A stretch of 40,470 bases of DNA, taken from assembly GCA_020630395.1 (NCBI GenBank), contig JAHDBM010000003.1, forward strand, positions 1 through 40,470. Reading direction: 5' to 3'. The notes under the pieces are model-generated. The model had not been told where the DNA came from and did no database searches. It saw only the letters and a program-made list of their open reading frames with translations. Positions 32,518-40,396 of this stretch are shown piece after piece; the stretch's first letter is position 1; each line of letters begins with the position of its first letter. Both the position numbers and the translations under genes were made by a program. The stretch comes from Flavobacteriales bacterium. GTDB taxonomy: Bacteria; Bacteroidota; Bacteroidia; Flavobacteriales_D; CAJJDF01.

Positions 32518-33546
32518 ATGAAGATTAGAAGCAAAGCACCATTAAGAATTGGTTTAGCAGGAGGAGGAACAGATGTTAGTCCTTATTCTGATCTGTATAA
32601 TGGTGCAATTTTAAATGCTACTATAAATTTATATGCTTATTGCACTATTATTCCTACAAACAATAACAGCATTAAATTCAATGCTTTGGATGATCATATT
32701 ATTAAAAGTTTTAACTCTAACCTTACGTTATCAACAGATAATGATGGCTTAGTTTTACAAAAAGGAGTATATAATAGAATTGTAAAAGACTTTAATCTTG
32801 ATCCTCTTTCATTTGAAATGATTACCTCTATTGATGTACCCAGTGGATCTGGATTAGGTAGCTCTTCTACTTTAGTTGTAGCCATTATTGGAGCTTTTGT
32901 AGAATGGTTTAACTTACCACTTGGAGAATATGATATTGCTAAATTAGCTTTTAGCATAGAACGAGAAGATTTAAACATGGCTGGTGGTAAACAAGATCAA
33001 TATGCGGCTACTTTTGGAGGTTTTAATTTTATGGAGTTCTACGAGAATGATAAAGTAGTCGTAAATCCATTAAGTTTAAAGCAAGAAACTATTGATGAAT
33101 TAGAATTAAATCTTGTTTTATACTACACTTCAACTAGAAGAGAATCAGCTAATATTATTGATGAACAAGTAACCAATACTAAAGAAAAGAATACGCATGC
33201 AATAGAGGCTACGCATCAAATAAAAGCGCATGCTTTCTCTATGAAAGACTTATTATTGAAACGTCAATTAGATGATTTAGGTATCCTATTAAATAAAAAT
33301 TGGGAAAGCAAGAAAAAAATGGCAAAAGCCATCACAAACCAACAAATTGATACGATATACAATGCTGCCATTGATGCTGGTGCAACTGGAGGTAAAATAT
33401 CTGGTGCTGGAGGTGGTGGTTTCATGATTTTGTATTGTCCAGACAAAGCAAAATATGATGTTATCCAAACATTGCGTACATTTGGCGGAGAAGTTAAAAA
33501 CTTTCAGTTTACTAAAGAAGGCGTAAAACATTGGACAATCAATTAG
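32518..33546 (+). CDS. hddA: D-glycero-alpha-D-manno-heptose 7-phosphate kinase
   Basis: A 342-residue GHMP kinase that phosphorylates D-glycero-D-manno-heptose 7-phosphate at C1 to make the alpha-1,7-bisphosphate. The N-terminal MKIRSKAPLRIGLAGGGTDV is typical of HddA. The ATP-binding motif is PSGSGLGSSSTLV (residues about 108-120), with the C-terminal GHMP motif KISGAGGGGFMILYC. It is first in a three-gene set with gmhA and an hddC-gmhB fusion, together giving the full route from sedoheptulose 7-phosphate to GDP-D-glycero-alpha-D-manno-heptose. Its end overlaps gmhA by 16 bases. Confidence 0.93.
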   Translation: MKIRSKAPLRIGLAGGGTDVSPYSDLYNGAILNATINLYAYCTIIPTNNNSIKFNALDDHIIKSFNSNLTLSTDNDGLVLQKGVYNRIVKDFNLDPLSFEMITSIDVPSGSGLGSSSTLVVAIIGAFVEWFNLPLGEYDIAKLAFSIEREDLNMAGGKQDQYAATFGGFNFMEFYENDKVVVNPLSLKQETIDELELNLVLYYTSTRRESANIIDEQVTNTKEKNTHAIEATHQIKAHAFSMKDLLLKRQLDDLGILLNKNWESKKKMAKAITNQQIDTIYNAAIDAGATGGKISGAGGGGFMILYCPDKAKYDVIQTLRTFGGEVKNFQFTKEGVKHWTIN

Positions 33547-34115
33547 CACATATACAAGATACTATTCAATCTTCATTAAAGATTAAACAAGATATTCTTT
33601 CTAATTCTACTATTTTATCACAAGTTGAACTTGCCATTCAAGCAATGGTTAGTTGCTATAATAACGAAGGTCAAGTTTTATTTGGAGGAAACGGAGGTAG
33701 TGCAGCTGATGCACAACATCTTGCCGCAGAATTATCCGGTAAATTTTATTTAGACAGAAGACCACTTAATGCTGAAGCTTTACACGCAAATTCATCCTAT
33801 TTAACTGCCGCTAGTAATGATTTTTCTTTTGATGAAGCTTATGCTCGTATTGTAGAAGCCAAAGGAAAAAAAGGAGATATTCTAGTCGCTATATCTACCT
33901 CTGGTAATTCATCCAATATTGTTGAAGCTGTTAAAGTAGCTAAACAAAAAGGAATGATAATCATTGCGCTATCTGGTAATGATGGTGGAACTCTAAAAAA
34001 CATTAGTGATATTAATATTATTGTTCCATCTAATGATACTCCAAGAATTCAAGAATGTCATATTCTTCTTGGTCATATTATATGTGAACAAGTTGAAAAA
34101 GCCCTTTTTTCATAA
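33531..34115 (+). CDS. gmhA: Phosphoheptose isomerase
   Basis: A 194-residue SIS-domain enzyme turning sedoheptulose 7-phosphate into D-glycero-D-manno-heptose 7-phosphate, the first step of heptose synthesis. Motifs: FGGNGGSAADAQHLAAELSG with the metal-site His and Glu, STSGNSSNIVEAV for phosphate binding, and IQECHILLGHIICEQVE with the second Gln/His pair seen in E. coli GmhA. It starts with TTG at 33531, inside the end of hddA; the next in-frame ATG would cut into the fold, so the TTG is chosen. Length equals the family norm. Confidence 0.94.
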   Translation: MDNQLAHIQDTIQSSLKIKQDILSNSTILSQVELAIQAMVSCYNNEGQVLFGGNGGSAADAQHLAAELSGKFYLDRRPLNAEALHANSSYLTAASNDFSFDEAYARIVEAKGKKGDILVAISTSGNSSNIVEAVKVAKQKGMIIIALSGNDGGTLKNISDINIIVPSNDTPRIQECHILLGHIICEQVEKALFS

Positions 34116-34121
34116 TTCATT

Positions 34122-35360
34122 ATGATTACCGAAGCAATTATATTAGCTGGTGGTAAAGGAACTCGATTACAATCGGTTATAAAGGACATCCCTAAGCCTA
34201 TGGCTAAAATAGCAGGCAGACCTTTTATTACCTATATTTTTGATGAGTTAAGTAATCAAGGAATAAAACATGTTATACTTTCAGTAGGATATAAACATGA
34301 AGTGATAACTAAAAGCTTTGGAGGTTATTACAAAAATATGACCATCTCTTATTCTATAGAGACATCTCCATTAGGAACCGGAGGTGCCATCAAACAAGCA
34401 CTTAACCTTTGTGAAACTAATGATCCATTAATCCTTAATGGCGACACCTTATTCTCAATTGACATTAAGTCATTATATAACGTTCATAGCCAACAAAAAA
34501 GCGATTTAACCATTGCTTTAAAAGAGTTAACTCATTTTGATCGATATGGAACTGTTAAAATTGAACATAATCTAATTACTCATTTTGTATCTAAGAAACC
34601 TTGTAAAAAAGGACTTATTAATGGAGGAATTTACTTAATTAATCGATCAGCAACTGATCTATCTTCCCTACCCGATTCTTTTTCTTTTGAAACAGACTTT
34701 TTAGAGAAAAAAACGAGCGATATTTCAATGAATGGTTACCCATTTGACAATTACTTTATTGATATTGGCATACCAGAAGATTATAAGAAAGCTCAATTAG
34801 ACTTAAAGCAACTTAACACTACATCACTTCCAATCATTGATGAAACATGGACGATTTTTTTAGATAGAGATGGTGTTATTAATAAGAAAATTGACAATGG
34901 CTATGTTACTAGTTTTAAATCTTTTGATTTTTTACCTAGAGCAATTGAAGCAATTAAGAAGCTCACGGCTTGTGCAGGAGAAATTTTCATTGTAACTAAT
35001 CAGCAGTGTGTTGGTAAAGAGATTATTTCTAATGATGACCTATACTTCATACATGATGAGATGCTTAATGCCATAGAAGAACAAAACGGAAGTATAACTC
35101 AAATATATTACGCTCCTCAATTAAAAGAAGAAGAAAGTGCATACCGAAAACCAAATAGTGGAATGGCAGATTTAGCAAAAGAAGATTTTCCTTATATCGA
35201 TTTTAATAAATCAATTGTTATTGGAGATTCGGATAGTGATATTCAATTTGGCTTAAATAAAGGGATGATTACCATTAAAATAGAACACCAAAATTCTGGT
35301 GTAGCTCATTTTTCATTTCCTAGTCTTTTTGAAGTAGTAAAGAGCATCTGTAATATTTAA
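34122..35360 (+). CDS. Fused heptose-1-phosphate guanylyltransferase and heptose bisphosphatase (HddC-GmhB)
   Basis: A 412-residue two-enzyme protein. Residues about 1-230 are a nucleotidyltransferase of the HddC type (LAGGKGTRLQSVIKDIPKPM, LNGDTLFSID, DIGIPEDYKKA), joining GTP to heptose 1-phosphate. Residues about 240-412 are a HAD phosphatase of the GmhB/HisB-N group, with the nucleophile motif FLDRDGVINK near 246-255, VTNQQCVGKE and IGDSDSDIQFG. It should remove the 7-phosphate of heptose 1,7-bisphosphate. The Cys/His zinc loop that GmhB normally has before CRKP is missing: here the segment reads YYAPQLKEEESAYRKPNSGM. The gene starts 6 bases after gmhA and completes the pathway. Confidence 0.92.
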   Translation: MITEAIILAGGKGTRLQSVIKDIPKPMAKIAGRPFITYIFDELSNQGIKHVILSVGYKHEVITKSFGGYYKNMTISYSIETSPLGTGGAIKQALNLCETNDPLILNGDTLFSIDIKSLYNVHSQQKSDLTIALKELTHFDRYGTVKIEHNLITHFVSKKPCKKGLINGGIYLINRSATDLSSLPDSFSFETDFLEKKTSDISMNGYPFDNYFIDIGIPEDYKKAQLDLKQLNTTSLPIIDETWTIFLDRDGVINKKIDNGYVTSFKSFDFLPRAIEAIKKLTACAGEIFIVTNQQCVGKEIISNDDLYFIHDEMLNAIEEQNGSITQIYYAPQLKEEESAYRKPNSGMADLAKEDFPYIDFNKSIVIGDSDSDIQFGLNKGMITIKIEHQNSGVAHFSFPSLFEVVKSICNI

Positions 35361-35369
35361 AATTAAAAT

Positions 35370-35400
35370 TTTGCATATTAAAAACGGAGTATTATCTTTG
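35370..35400 (+). promoter_or_regulatory. Promoter of tRNA-Arg
   Basis: TTTG (35370-35373), 19 bases, then TATCTTTG (35393-35400): a full match to the Bacteroidota consensus, with the same 19-base spacer as the tRNA-Thr promoter. The start would fall about 6 bases before the tRNA at 35412. Confidence 0.75.
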
Positions 35401-35411
35401 ACCCACGTTAC

Positions 35412-35485
35412 GGGCTCGTAGCTCAGCTGGATAGAGCACCTCCCTTCTAAGGAGGCGGTCACAGGTTCGAATCCTGTCGGGCTCA
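35412..35485 (+). tRNA. tRNA-Arg (anticodon TCT)
   Basis: A full cloverleaf. The acceptor stem pairs GGGCTCG (35412-35418) with CGGGCTC (35478-35484) using two G-T pairs, with A as discriminator and no encoded CCA. The anticodon arm is CCTCC-CTTCTAA-GGAGG, giving TCT (Arg, AGA). The T arm has GGTTCGAATCC. It is transcribed alone between its own promoter and a strong terminator. Confidence 0.97.
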
Positions 35486-35486
35486 C

Positions 35487-35530
35487 AAAAACGAAAAAAC
35501 CTCAGTATTAACTGAGGTTTTTTCGTTTTT
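35487..35530. terminator. Bidirectional terminator between tRNA-Arg and the PLP enzyme gene
   Basis: A 20-bp perfect inverted repeat (35487-35506 with 35511-35530) with loop ATTA. The core is CCTCAGT/ACTGAGG, flanked by an A run on one side and a T run on the other, so it works on both strands. It ends the tRNA-Arg unit and the convergent TraB-PLP unit that stops at 35551. Confidence 0.93.
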
Positions 35531-35550
35531 TACAGTCTCTTTCCATAAAA

Positions 35551-36453
35551 CTAAAGAGACAAGCCTTGCAGTCCTCCTGTATGAATAAGTAATATCTTTT
35601 TCTTATTACCAAAAAAATCTTGCTTAATGAGATCAAAAATTCCAAATGCCATTTTACCATTATAAATAGCATCCCATTGAATATCATACTCTTTTTTAAA
35701 TCTTTTTACAAAATCAATTAATTCGGGTTTAGATTTTGCATATCCTCCAAAATGATAATCAGCAATAAGGTTAACTCTACTCATTATATCATTAGTCAAT
35801 TCATCATCATTGATGATTTCATTAACATAGCTTCTAATTTCATCTTTTAAAAACGCCCCGCCTTTTAAAGCTGGAAACACCAATAATTGTTGATCTGATT
35901 TTAAACTCATTGCTATACCAGCTGCTGTGCAACCTGTTCCTGCAGGACAAACAATATAATTATATATCGAGTCTTCTTCATTAAGAATTTCCATACAGCC
36001 GTTTGTACCATAATAATTAGACCCTCCTTCTGGAATTAAATAAAATGAACCAAAAGTTTCCCTTAACGACTCTTTAAAATCCCACGTATGCTTTTGCTTG
36101 TATGATGTACGATCTACATAATGTAGCAACATTCCATCAGCTGTAGCTTTTGACAATGTATTATTTAAAGGAGTATGCTCCTCTCCTCTTATAATACCAA
36201 TTGTATTAAACCCTTCTCTTTTTCCTATTGCTGCTAATGCTGCTATATGATTTGAATATGCACCTCCAAATGTAAGTAAAGTATCATTACCTCTTAATTT
36301 AGCCTGCTTAATGTTATAAAATAACTTTCTCCATTTATTACCTGATACCTCAATATCTATGAGATCTTCTCTTCTAACATCAACTGTGATATTTTTTTTA
36401 GATAAAAATTCACTAATTAATCTATCTGTATGAACAGATATTGGCATTTCCAT
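35551..36453 (-). CDS. ACC deaminase / D-cysteine desulfhydrase family PLP enzyme
   Basis: A 300-residue fold-type II PLP enzyme. The PLP lysine lies in SGNKWRKLFYNI (about residues 43-54), and LLTFGGAYSNHIAALAAIG holds the Ser/Asn/His segment that holds the cofactor and substrate carboxylate. PEGGSNYYGTNG and CPAGTGCTAAGIA form the phosphate-binding part. The family deaminates 1-aminocyclopropane-1-carboxylate or desulfhydrates D-cysteine; the two are hard to tell apart by sequence, and D-cysteine desulfhydrase is the safer call outside plant-associated bacteria. It lies 6 bases after the TraB/GumN lipoprotein gene and shares its transcript. Confidence 0.88.
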   Translation of the reverse strand: MEMPISVHTDRLISEFLSKKNITVDVRREDLIDIEVSGNKWRKLFYNIKQAKLRGNDTLLTFGGAYSNHIAALAAIGKREGFNTIGIIRGEEHTPLNNTLSKATADGMLLHYVDRTSYKQKHTWDFKESLRETFGSFYLIPEGGSNYYGTNGCMEILNEEDSIYNYIVCPAGTGCTAAGIAMSLKSDQQLLVFPALKGGAFLKDEIRSYVNEIINDDELTNDIMSRVNLIADYHFGGYAKSKPELIDFVKRFKKEYDIQWDAIYNGKMAFGIFDLIKQDFFGNKKKILLIHTGGLQGLSL

Positions 36454-36459
36454 GAAAAT

Positions 36460-37383
36460 CTATTCTTTATTTGCTACTGGCTTAAGTTCGTATCCTTTTG
36501 CTTTTAACAACTCTATTACTCCTTCCTTTTCTGGTAAATGAGCAGCTCCAACAGCAATAAAACAAGACTGATCTTGAACCATAGAATCTATTTTAGGTAT
36601 CCATCTTGCATTTCTATCGGTTAAAAACTCGTCTTTGTTATTTAGCAACTCTTTACTAGATTCAGATTCATTTATTAGCTTAGCTAAGCCATTAATATCT
36701 TGCTTTTTATATAACGATATCATTTCATTTAATTCTTCTAAAGATTGATCTAAACTATCAACTGATCGTAATAACATGGTAACTTGTTCATCTAACGGAA
36801 TTGATTTAAACACTCCTACTTGAAAACCTAACGATTCTAGGCCTTTATTTTCAATTTTATTTTTCTTAGCAAGCTTTATTAGTTCCATCTCATAACTTTT
36901 AGTTTGATCGCCAAAAGCAGCAACAGTAATTTGTTGCTGTATCATTATAGGCAACATTCTTGATAGTGTTAATTCAAAAATGGCTTCATCCATATTAAGT
37001 TCTTCTTTATAAAAAGACTTTACTTTTTTGTATTGTTCATCTGTCATAAAATCGGATAAAGAACTATCTCCTGGTATCATCATATCCATAGGATTCATAC
37101 CAGCAAGGTTATTGATTTCTACTTCAGTTATAAAAACATCAGCTTTTGATAATAAATCCTTTGTAACATCACTAAGAAAAAAATCATCAGCTCCAATTAT
37201 ATGGATTGTACCAAATAAATATGATGGTTTTGTTAACCCATTACCCGTGATTTCCCAAAGTAATGAATTGTTATCATCAGCATATTCAATATCGCTATTT
37301 TCTTTTGTTTCAACTTCTTTTTCTTTTGTCCCACAAGAAAATCCAAGTAAACTTAGCAAGCATAATGAGGCTAACTTTTTCAT
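36460..37383 (-). CDS. TraB/GumN family lipoprotein
   Basis: A 307-residue predicted lipoprotein: signal MKKLASLCLLSLLGFSC with the lipidated Cys at residue 17, then an acidic linker (KEKEVETKENSDIEYADDN). The TraB/GumN domain follows, beginning LLWEITGNGLTKPSYLFGTIHI and ending with the conserved CFIAVGAAHLPEKEGVIELL. The GTIH and GAAHLPG-like motifs are thought to form the active site of a TIKI-type metalloprotease fold; activity in bacteria is little known. It is first in a two-gene unit with the PLP enzyme, though no functional link is evident. Confidence 0.92.
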   Translation of the reverse strand: MKKLASLCLLSLLGFSCGTKEKEVETKENSDIEYADDNNSLLWEITGNGLTKPSYLFGTIHIIGADDFFLSDVTKDLLSKADVFITEVEINNLAGMNPMDMMIPGDSSLSDFMTDEQYKKVKSFYKEELNMDEAIFELTLSRMLPIMIQQQITVAAFGDQTKSYEMELIKLAKKNKIENKGLESLGFQVGVFKSIPLDEQVTMLLRSVDSLDQSLEELNEMISLYKKQDINGLAKLINESESSKELLNNKDEFLTDRNARWIPKIDSMVQDQSCFIAVGAAHLPEKEGVIELLKAKGYELKPVANKE

Positions 37384-37474
37384 AAAACTGTTATTAAGTA
37401 TTTATTAATTTTCTAAATGTACTGTTTTTTTTGATGAACTAATCCCTATATTTAGGAACCTATGATTTTAAATT

Positions 37475-38293
37475 ATGCATAAAAAATTAATTATTGCGCT
37501 ATTTTTATTCACATTTTCCTTAGCTTATTCGGGAGGAGAAAATTTTCCTATAGGCGCAAGAACAACTGCTATGGGTAACACAGGACTATGTTTATCTGAT
37601 ATTTGGTCGGTAAATATTAATCAAGCCGGATTAGCCAAAATAAAATCTATAACTGCTGGAGTTTCTTATGAAAGTAGGTTTACACAAAAAGAATTGGGTA
37701 TACAAGCCTTTGGTTTAGCTATACCTGTTAAAAATGGTGCATTTGGTTTAAATTATACTGGCTTTGGAGGGAAATTATACCGTGATTCTAAAATTGGATT
37801 GTCTTATGGTATGAAATTTTCGGATAAAATAAGTGGTGGGTTAAGTATTAATTACCATAACCTTTCTATTGCAAATAACTATGGCACTAAATCTTCACTA
37901 ACATTTGAACTTGGTATAATTGCTAACGTTATTGAAAATCTTCAACTTGGGTTTCATTTATTTAATCCTTCTCAAGCTAAATTAAATGATTATCAAGATG
38001 AAATAATCCCAACAGTTGTTAAACTTGGTTTACGATATGATTTTTCTAAAAAAGTATATGTTAATGCCGAAGTTGAAAAAGACATTGACCTTAAACCAAT
38101 TTACAAAATTGGAGTTGAGTATCATCCAATTGACATCTTATACATACGAACTGGTATTTCATCTAATCCATCTTTACCTGCAATAGGTTTTGGTGTTGAT
38201 GTAAAAAATTTCCGCTTTGATTTCTCATCTAGTTTTCATCCTGTACTAGGAGCAACTCCTGCTTTTGGTATCGTATATACCGTTAATAAATAA
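37475..38293 (+). CDS. PorV/PorQ-like outer-membrane barrel protein
   Basis: A 272-residue predicted beta-barrel with a signal peptide (MHKKLIIALFLFTFSLAYS). The mature start GGENFPIGARTTAMGNTGLC, followed by SVNINQAGLA, resembles the start of PorV/PorQ and UPF0164 barrels, and the rest is alternating beta-strand sequence with Gly/aromatic spacing. It is shorter than PorV (about 390) and PorQ (about 350) and is not either by sequence. Its TAA shares a base with the ATG of the next gene (TAATG), so the two proteins are probably made together and may work together in the outer membrane. Confidence 0.82.
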   Translation: MHKKLIIALFLFTFSLAYSGGENFPIGARTTAMGNTGLCLSDIWSVNINQAGLAKIKSITAGVSYESRFTQKELGIQAFGLAIPVKNGAFGLNYTGFGGKLYRDSKIGLSYGMKFSDKISGGLSINYHNLSIANNYGTKSSLTFELGIIANVIENLQLGFHLFNPSQAKLNDYQDEIIPTVVKLGLRYDFSKKVYVNAEVEKDIDLKPIYKIGVEYHPIDILYIRTGISSNPSLPAIGFGVDVKNFRFDFSSSFHPVLGATPAFGIVYTVNK

Positions 38294-40386
38294 TGAGAAT
38301 AGTAGTATTCATATTGTTTGTTTTGTTTTATCAGATTTCATCTGCTCAATTAACTGAAGAGCAAAAAAACGAGATCATAGAATTACGTGTTGAATATTTA
38401 GGTGGAGAAAATGAAAATGTTGACTATACTACGATTCTTGATAATCTTTATTACATGTTTGATAATCCTATAAACCTTAACAAGGTTGATGATTTATACA
38501 AATTAAATGAAGTTTATTTATTATCGGATATACAAATCAATGATTTAAGGCAACATATTGAAAAAGAAGGAAAACTGCTTTCTATTTTTGAATTACAAGC
38601 TCTACGATCTTTTGACATGCAAACCATTCGAAATATACAGCCTTTCGTTAGAGTAAACAGGGATTTTAATGCTGCCAGTGTTACGTTAAAAGAAATTCTT
38701 AAATACAGTAAAAACGAAATTTACATTCGAAACATTAGAGAATTAAATGAAAAAAAAGGCTACTCCCCTATTTCTACAGAAGAATTAGAAGAAAATCCTA
38801 ATAGACGATATTTAGGTAGTCCAGATAAGCTATTTGCTCGCTACCGTTTTAAATATCAAAACAAAATTAGTATTGGTTTTGGTGGAGAAAAAGATCAAGG
38901 AGAAGAATTTTTTAAAGGATCGCAAAAACAAGGCTTTGATTTTTATTCTGCCCATTTTTTCATGAAAGGATTTGGAAAAATTAAGGGACTGGCTATTGGG
39001 GATTATCATTTGCAGTTGGGTCAAGGACTTACCGTTTGGACTGGGCAGGCTTTTGGTAAATCGGCAGATGGGCTGAGTGTAAAAAGAAATGCTCCAGGAA
39101 TAAGACCTTATGTTAGTGTAGATGAAAATAATTTTTTAAGAGGAGCTGCTGCTACTGTTGGACTAGGAGACTTTGATGTAACAGGTTTTTTCTCTAAAAA
39201 AAGAATTGACGCAAATATTCAAGATTCACAAGATACGCTTGAAGCAAGCAGAGAAGTTATTTTTACTTCTATTCAGAATACAGGTTTTCATAGAACCCAA
39301 AATGAATTAATCGACAAAGATGCTATTGGTGAAATGGTTGGAGGTGGAAGAATCGCTTTAAACAAAAAAACATTTTCGATAGGTGCTCAAGGAGTAGCTT
39401 CGCAATATGATGCTTCATTCCAAAGAAACTTACAACCCTATAACCAATTTGAATTTAGTAGCGATCAAAATTTTGTTGCTGGTGCCGACTATAATGTTGT
39501 TTACAAGAATTTCAACTTCTTTGGTGAGCTTTCTAGAAGTCAAAATGGTGGAATGGCTCACATTAATGGAGTATTAATGGCAGTAGACCCAAGGCTTTCA
39601 TTAACTGTAGCATATAGAGATTATGGAAAAGATTTTCAAAATTTATTAGCGAATGGTTTTTCTGAAAACAGTAGACCAATAAATGAGAAAGCATTATATT
39701 TTGGTATTTCTGCCAACATTACAAATCAATTAATCCTTACGGGTTATTATGATAAATTTAAATTTCCATGGCTAAGGTCTCAAGTAGACCAGCCCAATAC
39801 GCAAGGTTATGAGGCTCTCGGTCAACTATTATACAAGCCAAGTAGAAAAACATCTATGTACGTTCGTTTTAGACAACAAAACAAACCCATTAACGACAAT
39901 GGATTTGAAGGCACTGAACGTATCAAAAAAGTAGTCGATCAAGTACAATCTAATTATCGTTTTAATATTAGCTACAAAATAAATGATGCCATAAAACTTA
40001 GAAATAGATTTGAATATGTAACCTACAATAGAGGTAACAATCCTCAAGAGCAAGGTTTTATGATTAATCAAGATGTTATTTATAAGCCATTAGGAAAGCC
40101 GTATAGTTTCTCTTTACGATATGCTCTTTTCGATAGTGACAGCTTTAATGCTAGGATTTATGCTTATGAAAATGATGTGCTGTATTATTTTTATATACCT
40201 GCTTATTTTAGAACAGGTTCCCGTTTTTATGTTACTGCTCGTTACAAATACCGTAAAAAGTTTGATTTTTGGGTTAGATACGGTATTTGGGATTATCGAA
40301 ATGAAGAAACTATTTTATCTGGTTTAGAGGAGATTAACGGTAATATTCGTTCGGATATTAAACTTGTTGTGCGGTACCTATTTTAA
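38293..40386 (+). CDS. Helix-hairpin-helix domain outer-membrane protein
   Basis: A 697-residue exported protein with a signal peptide (to about ISSAQ, residue 19). Residues about 45-125 carry two ComEA-like helix-hairpin-helix repeats (NPINLNKVDDLYKLNEVYLL and LLSIFELQALRSFDMQTIRNI). The remaining 550 or so residues are rich in amphipathic beta-strands, with IGDYHLQLGQGLTVWTG, and end in Phe (VVRYLF), as outer-membrane barrels do. HhH motifs normally bind DNA or act as protein-interaction modules. The family is widespread in Bacteroidota but I know of no assigned function. It is coupled to the PorV-like gene upstream by a one-base overlap. Confidence 0.85.
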   Translation: MRIVVFILFVLFYQISSAQLTEEQKNEIIELRVEYLGGENENVDYTTILDNLYYMFDNPINLNKVDDLYKLNEVYLLSDIQINDLRQHIEKEGKLLSIFELQALRSFDMQTIRNIQPFVRVNRDFNAASVTLKEILKYSKNEIYIRNIRELNEKKGYSPISTEELEENPNRRYLGSPDKLFARYRFKYQNKISIGFGGEKDQGEEFFKGSQKQGFDFYSAHFFMKGFGKIKGLAIGDYHLQLGQGLTVWTGQAFGKSADGLSVKRNAPGIRPYVSVDENNFLRGAAATVGLGDFDVTGFFSKKRIDANIQDSQDTLEASREVIFTSIQNTGFHRTQNELIDKDAIGEMVGGGRIALNKKTFSIGAQGVASQYDASFQRNLQPYNQFEFSSDQNFVAGADYNVVYKNFNFFGELSRSQNGGMAHINGVLMAVDPRLSLTVAYRDYGKDFQNLLANGFSENSRPINEKALYFGISANITNQLILTGYYDKFKFPWLRSQVDQPNTQGYEALGQLLYKPSRKTSMYVRFRQQNKPINDNGFEGTERIKKVVDQVQSNYRFNISYKINDAIKLRNRFEYVTYNRGNNPQEQGFMINQDVIYKPLGKPYSFSLRYALFDSDSFNARIYAYENDVLYYFYIPAYFRTGSRFYVTARYKYRKKFDFWVRYGIWDYRNEETILSGLEEINGNIRSDIKLVVRYLF

Positions 40387-40396
40387 ATTTACTATC

